A stretch of DNA of 9,558 nucleotides from Sulfuritalea sp. Its GTDB lineage: Bacteria > Pseudomonadota > Gammaproteobacteria > Burkholderiales > Rhodocyclaceae. Position 1 is the first letter of the stretch. Every line of letters begins with the position of its first letter. The notes beneath the pieces are model-generated. The model was not told where the DNA came from and did not search any database. It saw nothing but the letters and a program-made list of their open reading frames with translations. Where the stretch lies: contig JAIPCS010000130.1 of NCBI GenBank assembly GCA_021738105.1, positions 1 to 9,558 of the forward strand, written 5' to 3'. A program made the position numbers and the translations under genes. Of the stretch, positions 5,886 to 9,558 are shown one piece after another.

Positions 5886-6749
5886 TTATTGCGCGCGTAT
5901 TACGCGATTGTTACAGGCGCCCACCGCCGCCGGAATTTCGTCAAAAGTTCCCACCGGGACGCACCGCGCTGGCGCCGGCGACACGGCGGTGGTGGGCGCT
6001 TCAGCAGCCACGACGAGCGGCTGCCAGGCGCGGACCAGCTCCAGCCGGCCGTCGTGGTGCTCGACGATGCCGGTGCAGCTATCGACCCAGTCGCCGCAAT
6101 TGACATAGACGACATCGCCGGCCGGACGCAGGGCCGCACTGTGAATGTGGCCACAGATCACGCCGTCCAGATTACGTTCGCGAACCGCGCGGACCAGTGA
6201 GTCCTCGAAATCGAAAATGAAGGAGATGGCGTGCTTGACGCGGTTCTTGGCGAAGCCCGCCAGCGACCAGTAACCGGGCCGGCGCAGCAGGCGGCGCAGT
6301 CGCGAGAGGGTGGCGTTCAGGCGCACCAGGAGGTTGTAGCCGACATCACCGATGACCGCCAGCCAGCGGTGATAGCGCGTCACCTGGTCGAACTCGTCGC
6401 CGTGCACCAGCAGATAGCGGCGACCATCGGCGGTAACGTGGGTGTGTTCGAGCCTGACCTCGATATCGCCGAAAGACACGCCGTCGTATTCGCGCATGGC
6501 CTCGTCGTGGTTGCCGGGAATCAGCATCACACGTTGCCCGTGGCGGGCACGGCGCAGAATTTTTTGCACCACGGTGTTCTGCGCCGGGGTCCAGTGGATG
6601 CCACGGTTCATCGCCCAGAAATCGATGATGTCGCCGATCAGGAACAGGTTGTCGCTTTCATACTCTTTGAGGAAATCGAGCAGTCGTTCGGCCTGGCAAC
6701 CGCGTGTACCCAGATGGATATCGGAAATGAAAATGGAGCGGACGTGCAT
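5886..6749 (-). CDS. COG2908 metallophosphoesterase (PlcP-like phospholipase C candidate; LpxH-like annotation also possible)
   Basis: This 287-residue calcineurin-like phosphoesterase shows all metal-binding blocks: SDIHLG (9-14), GDIIDFW (39-45), GNHDE (79-83), HGDEFD (116-121) and GHIH (200-203). Such proteins are usually annotated UDP-2,3-diacylglucosamine diphosphatase, the lipid A step done by LpxH. From memory, the TRGCQAERLLDFL (15-27), YWSLA (160-164) and NCGDWVDSCTGIVEHHDGR (217-235) segments resemble PlcP, the phosphate-starvation phospholipase C of Sinorhizobium, more than enterobacterial LpxH. PlcP removes the phosphorylated head group to leave diacylglycerol. The adjacent upstream GT4 gene matches the known plcP-agt arrangement. 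Residues from about 242 form an Ala/Pro/Val-rich tail without recognisable motif. It begins 9 bases after the GT4 stop and its ribosome site is weak. Family assignment is firm, the PlcP role is inference. Confidence 0.85.
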   Translation of the reverse strand: MHVRSIFISDIHLGTRGCQAERLLDFLKEYESDNLFLIGDIIDFWAMNRGIHWTPAQNTVVQKILRRARHGQRVMLIPGNHDEAMREYDGVSFGDIEVRLEHTHVTADGRRYLLVHGDEFDQVTRYHRWLAVIGDVGYNLLVRLNATLSRLRRLLRRPGYWSLAGFAKNRVKHAISFIFDFEDSLVRAVRERNLDGVICGHIHSAALRPAGDVVYVNCGDWVDSCTGIVEHHDGRLELVRAWQPLVVAAEAPTTAVSPAPARCVPVGTFDEIPAAVGACNNRVIRAQ

Positions 6750-6758
6750 CGGTGTGCT

Positions 6759-7949
6759 CTAGGGTTGCAGAAAGTGCAAATTGGAATCCTTTAACGCAGG
6801 CACCGCGGGCCGGGTGATGGCGTCGTGCAGGGCTGCGACCAGGCGGTCGTGAATCTGTTCCCAGTCGAGTGCGGCAACGCTCGTCGGGGCCGCTTCGGCA
6901 GTTTTTTTCAGAGCGTCGGGGCGTGTGACGAGGTCAAGCGCGGCGCGCTCGAACTGATCACTGGCACCGGGATCGGCCAGCATGCCGTTCTCGCCGTGGC
7001 GAATCAGTTCGGCTGCCGCGGCCATGCGGTAGGCCACCACCGGCAGGCCGCTGGCCAGAGCTTCCAGGGTGACGTTGCCATAGGTTTCAGTCAGGCTCGG
7101 AAACAGGAACAAATCTGCGGAAGCGTAGTGCGCGGCAAGGTCCTCGCCGTGGCGCATGCCGGCGAAGATGCAATCGGGATGCTGCTGTTCCAGTCGGCGG
7201 CGCGCCGGACCGTCACCGACCAGCACCAAACGTGCTTCCGGTGCGTGGCGGCGAATCGCGGCAAAAGTAGAGAGCAGCAGCGGCAGGTTTTTCTCCGGTG
7301 CCAGGCGGCCGACATAGGCAACCACCAGATCGTGTTCGCCGACATTCCACTGCATGCGCAGTGTCGCACTGCGCTGGTTCGGATTGAACAAGGCCGTATC
7401 AACGCCTCGGGCAACTACTCGCACGCCGTGATAACCGCAGCGTTGAAGTTGATTACCGAGCTCGCGCGACGGTACCAAAGTCATTCGCCCCCGGTTATGC
7501 AGGCGCCGCAAGTGAGCGGCAACCAAACCTTCAAACCAGCCGAAGCCGTAGTGCCGACTGTAGGCGTGGAAGTTGGTGTGAAATTCGGAAACCACCGGAA
7601 TACCCAGTTGCCGGGCGGCCGTGATGGCTGAAGCGCCAAGTGGTCCTTCGGTGACGACCTGCACCACGTCAGGCCGGTCGGCACCCCACTGCCGGCGGAA
7701 CAGACGCGTTGCCGGCAGGCCGAATCTGAGTCCGGCATAGCCGGGGATCGGCAGGCCGCGCACCAGTGTGGTCACGTGTCCCGGTGAAACAGACTGTGCG
7801 GCATCAGTTGGCTGGCGCGGACGCGTCAGGCTGACACGATGGCCGCGTGCGAGCAGACCTTGAACCATGCGCCCCAACGTCATGGCAACGCCATTGACCT
7901 CCGGCGGATAGGTTTCCGTGATAACCGCGATATGGAGCAGGGCTTTCAT
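6759..7949 (-). CDS. GT4-family glycosyltransferase (Agt-like, probable glycolipid synthesis)
   Basis: This 396-residue GT-B glycosyltransferase has the N-terminal Rossmann entry ITETYPPEVNGVA (10-22), SEFHTNFHAYSRHYGFGW (121-138) in the acceptor side, and the donor-binding GRLAPEKN (214-221) with Arg215 and Lys220. The E-x7-E motif lies in TETYGNVTLEALASGLPVV (287-305), with Glu288 and Glu296. It should transfer a sugar from a nucleotide sugar with retention, at the inner face of the cytoplasmic membrane. The TEGPLG segment (100-105) is common in the group that contains the alphaproteobacterial Agt enzymes, which glycosylate diacylglycerol. The gene begins 7 bases after the kinase stop and ends 9 bases before the phosphoesterase, so transcription with both is very likely. 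A mannosyltransferase acting on another lipid is the main alternative. Confidence 0.88.
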   Translation of the reverse strand: MKALLHIAVITETYPPEVNGVAMTLGRMVQGLLARGHRVSLTRPRQPTDAAQSVSPGHVTTLVRGLPIPGYAGLRFGLPATRLFRRQWGADRPDVVQVVTEGPLGASAITAARQLGIPVVSEFHTNFHAYSRHYGFGWFEGLVAAHLRRLHNRGRMTLVPSRELGNQLQRCGYHGVRVVARGVDTALFNPNQRSATLRMQWNVGEHDLVVAYVGRLAPEKNLPLLLSTFAAIRRHAPEARLVLVGDGPARRRLEQQHPDCIFAGMRHGEDLAAHYASADLFLFPSLTETYGNVTLEALASGLPVVAYRMAAAAELIRHGENGMLADPGASDQFERAALDLVTRPDALKKTAEAAPTSVAALDWEQIHDRLVAALHDAITRPAVPALKDSNLHFLQP

Positions 7950-7956
7950 GTCGCAC

Positions 7957-8346
7957 TCATGAAATCAGTACCAGCGACCAGGTGCCCAGAACATTGAGCA
8001 GGGCGATCAGCACGGCGGCGCTGCCGATATCCTTGGCACGCTTGGAGAGCCGATGCCGATCCAGAGAAATGCGGTCAACGGCGGCTTCGATCGCCGAATT
8101 GAGCAGCTCGACGATGAGCACCAGCAACACGCTGCCGATCATCATTGCGCGGGCGGTCCCCGGTACGGGAACAACCAGTGCGACAGGTATCAGCACCGCC
8201 GCAAGCCAGCATTCTTGGCGGAAGGCGTCTTCGTTGATATAGGCCGCGCGCAGGCCGGACAGGGAATAACCGAAGGCATTCCAGATGCGGCGCAAACCGG
8301 TCGCGCCCTTGAACGGGCTCTCTTCGACAATCGGTTCGCCGTTCAT
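7957..8346 (-). CDS. dgkA: Diacylglycerol kinase, DgkA type
   Basis: This 129-residue integral membrane kinase converts diacylglycerol plus ATP into phosphatidic acid at the inner membrane. The signature VELLNSAIEAAVDRIS (79-94) carries the key Glu80, Asn83 and Glu87, and KDIGSAAVL (105-113) matches the second conserved block. Three hydrophobic segments (about 46-63, 66-83 and 109-127) and an amphipathic N-terminal helix with FRQECW at 42-47 match the E. coli enzyme, which has about 122 residues. The chosen ATG (8344-8346) overlaps the upstream GT4 stop in ATGA; the frame extends further upstream to 8454, but only as antisense-type, non-homologous sequence inside that gene. In this operon the enzyme would recycle diacylglycerol or compete with the glycosyltransferases for it. 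Confidence 0.94.
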   Translation of the reverse strand: MNGEPIVEESPFKGATGLRRIWNAFGYSLSGLRAAYINEDAFRQECWLAAVLIPVALVVPVPGTARAMMIGSVLLVLIVELLNSAIEAAVDRISLDRHRLSKRAKDIGSAAVLIALLNVLGTWSLVLIS

Positions 8347-9551
8347 CGGCTGGTCGCCACACTCAATGCGCGATTTGCGGGGACAGCGGCCGGGACTCGC
8401 GATACGTCCCGATACAACTTGGCCAGGCGGGCACCCTGGGTCGCGGCATCCCACTCGCGGGCGAAAGCCACCGCCTCAACGGCCAGGGTGGCTAGTATGG
8501 CGGGGCGCTCCAGCAGCGCCGCGAGCTGTGCGGCGAAGGCTTCGGGCGTGTCGGCGGCGGCCACCGCGCCGCGCCGGGGCAGAATGATTTCGGCTGCGCC
8601 CAGCGCCGGGATGGCCAGAACCGGCAGTCCGATCGCCATCGCTTCGAGCAGCACCAGGCCCTGGGTTTCGGTCAGCGAGGCAAAGGTGAATACATCGGCG
8701 GCGGCATAGCAGTCGCGCAAGCCGCTTTCGCGTGGCAAATAACCGACGAAGCGGACATGTTCTTCCAGACGCGCGGCGCTGACCTGGCGCCTCAATCCCG
8801 GCAGCGCCGGGCCCTCGCCGGCGATCACCAGCATCAGTTGCGGCTGGCGGTGAAGCGCGAGCGACAGCATGTCGATCAGGAAGCCGATATTCTTTTCGAA
8901 GGCCACGCGACCGACGAACAGCGCGAGCTTGCGTTCCGGTGAGATGTGCCAGGTCTGGCGAAATCGTTTGCCATCACCCGGCGCGAACTGGCTTTCGGGC
9001 AAACCGGTGGCGATTACGTGTATCGGCGTCTTGACGCCGTAATCGCGCAGGGTAGCGGCCATCGGTTGCGAGGGGACGACCACCGCGTCGAGCGCATTGC
9101 ACTGATGTTGCGCCAGCCAGCGCGCCGCGCCGCGCATCAGGCTGCGCGGCAGGAAGCGAATGTAGTGGAACAGATATTCTTCGAAATGCGTGTGGTAGGT
9201 GGCGATGCAGGGTATGCCGCGGGCACGCGCCAGGCGCAGGCCGGCGTAGTGGGCGGCGAAGGGGGTTTGCACATGGATCAGGTCAAACTCGGCGCTGGCG
9301 AGACGGCGATCAAGTTGCGCCAGATGCCGCCAGTGCATCAAGCGGTCTTCCGGATCCAGCGGCACGGCGCGCGAAGGCAGGCGAACGATGTCGGCTGCGG
9401 CATCCGCTTCGTTGTCGGTCCCCGGGTACTCGGGTGCCACTACCGTGACGCGCAGGCCGAGATGTGCCAGGTCGTTGCGGAAAGTCTGGATCGAGGTAGA
9501 CACGCCGTTGATGGGCGGAAAGTAGACATCGCTCAGCATCAGCGCGTGCAT
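8343..9551 (-). CDS. GT4-family glycosyltransferase, diacylglycerol-glucosyltransferase-like
   Basis: This 402-residue GT-B enzyme is the first visible gene of the operon. It shows SDVYFPPINGVSTSI (7-21), YHTHFEEY (119-126), the donor-site GRVAFEKN (214-221) with Arg215 and Lys220, and TETQGLVLLEAMAIGLPVLA (294-313), which holds the E-x7-E pair Glu295 and Glu303. The HTHFEEY and TETQGL combination is characteristic of the branch containing 1,2-diacylglycerol 3-glucosyltransferases, so a glucolipid product is plausible; other sugar or acceptor choices remain open. It differs clearly from the second GT4 downstream, so this is not a recent duplication. The start at 9551 fits the family's N-terminus, but only 7 bases remain before the window edge and the frame stays open, so neither a ribosome site nor the promoter can be seen. 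The stop overlaps the diacylglycerol kinase start by ATGA. Confidence 0.88.
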   Translation of the reverse strand: MHALMLSDVYFPPINGVSTSIQTFRNDLAHLGLRVTVVAPEYPGTDNEADAAADIVRLPSRAVPLDPEDRLMHWRHLAQLDRRLASAEFDLIHVQTPFAAHYAGLRLARARGIPCIATYHTHFEEYLFHYIRFLPRSLMRGAARWLAQHQCNALDAVVVPSQPMAATLRDYGVKTPIHVIATGLPESQFAPGDGKRFRQTWHISPERKLALFVGRVAFEKNIGFLIDMLSLALHRQPQLMLVIAGEGPALPGLRRQVSAARLEEHVRFVGYLPRESGLRDCYAAADVFTFASLTETQGLVLLEAMAIGLPVLAIPALGAAEIILPRRGAVAAADTPEAFAAQLAALLERPAILATLAVEAVAFAREWDAATQGARLAKLYRDVSRVPAAVPANRALSVATSR

Positions 9552-9558
9552 CCGGCGA

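Noticed and set aside
5219..6103. Plus-strand open frame of 294 codons
   Set aside because: It is antisense across two well-supported minus-strand genes and has an Arg/Pro-rich, motif-free translation.
8347..8454. N-terminal extension of the diacylglycerol kinase
   Set aside because: These 36 extra codons lie inside the upstream GT4 gene in another frame and do not resemble DgkA. The ATG in the ATGA overlap gives the normal length.
1..9558. CRISPR arrays, tRNA or rRNA genes, insertion sequences, integrases
   Set aside because: No regularly spaced repeats, tRNA-like cloverleaf, transposase motifs or terminal inverted repeats were seen in the window.

Overview
The window looks like the chromosome of a Gram-negative, high-GC betaproteobacterium. 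A Rhodocyclales/Burkholderiales-type genome is my best guess. The main reason is the trimeric porin at 3057-4070, whose signal peptide, 'SNVSIYG' mature start and C-terminal Phe are typical of that class. The EAL-domain c-di-GMP protein, DgkA and dense operons with 4-bp ATGA overlaps fit the same picture. No mobile element, tRNA, rRNA or CRISPR array was seen.

Layout. (1) 1-613, minus: N-terminal 204 codons of an EAL phosphodiesterase that runs off the left edge. Upstream of it, on the same strand, are one 40-residue predicted membrane protein (668-790) and a micro-ORF with a strong ribosome binding site, split by an in-frame TAG (836-925). (2) 1106-2892, plus: a two-gene operon of an M14-type zinc carboxypeptidase-like enzyme and an alpha/beta hydrolase, overlapping by ATGA. 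(3) A hairpin (2943-2966) between convergent genes, then the porin on the minus strand. (4) 4289-9551, minus: five tightly packed genes, transcribed from right to left: GT4 glycosyltransferase, DgkA-type diacylglycerol kinase, second GT4 glycosyltransferase, a COG2908 metallophosphoesterase, and a CYTH-CHAD protein. Junctions are a 4-bp overlap, then gaps of 7, 9 and 19 bases.

How the genes may work together. The five-gene operon is the most interesting part. A COG2908 phosphoesterase directly adjacent to a GT4 enzyme recalls the plcP-agt pair, which swaps phospholipids for glycolipids under phosphate starvation in alphaproteobacteria and marine bacteria. Here it is joined by a second GT4 with diacylglycerol-glucosyltransferase-like motifs, a kinase that returns diacylglycerol to phosphatidate, and a CHAD protein of a family linked to polyphosphate. 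My inference is a membrane-lipid remodelling and phosphorus-economy module. The operon promoter, where a Pho box would be expected, lies beyond the right edge, so regulation cannot be judged here.
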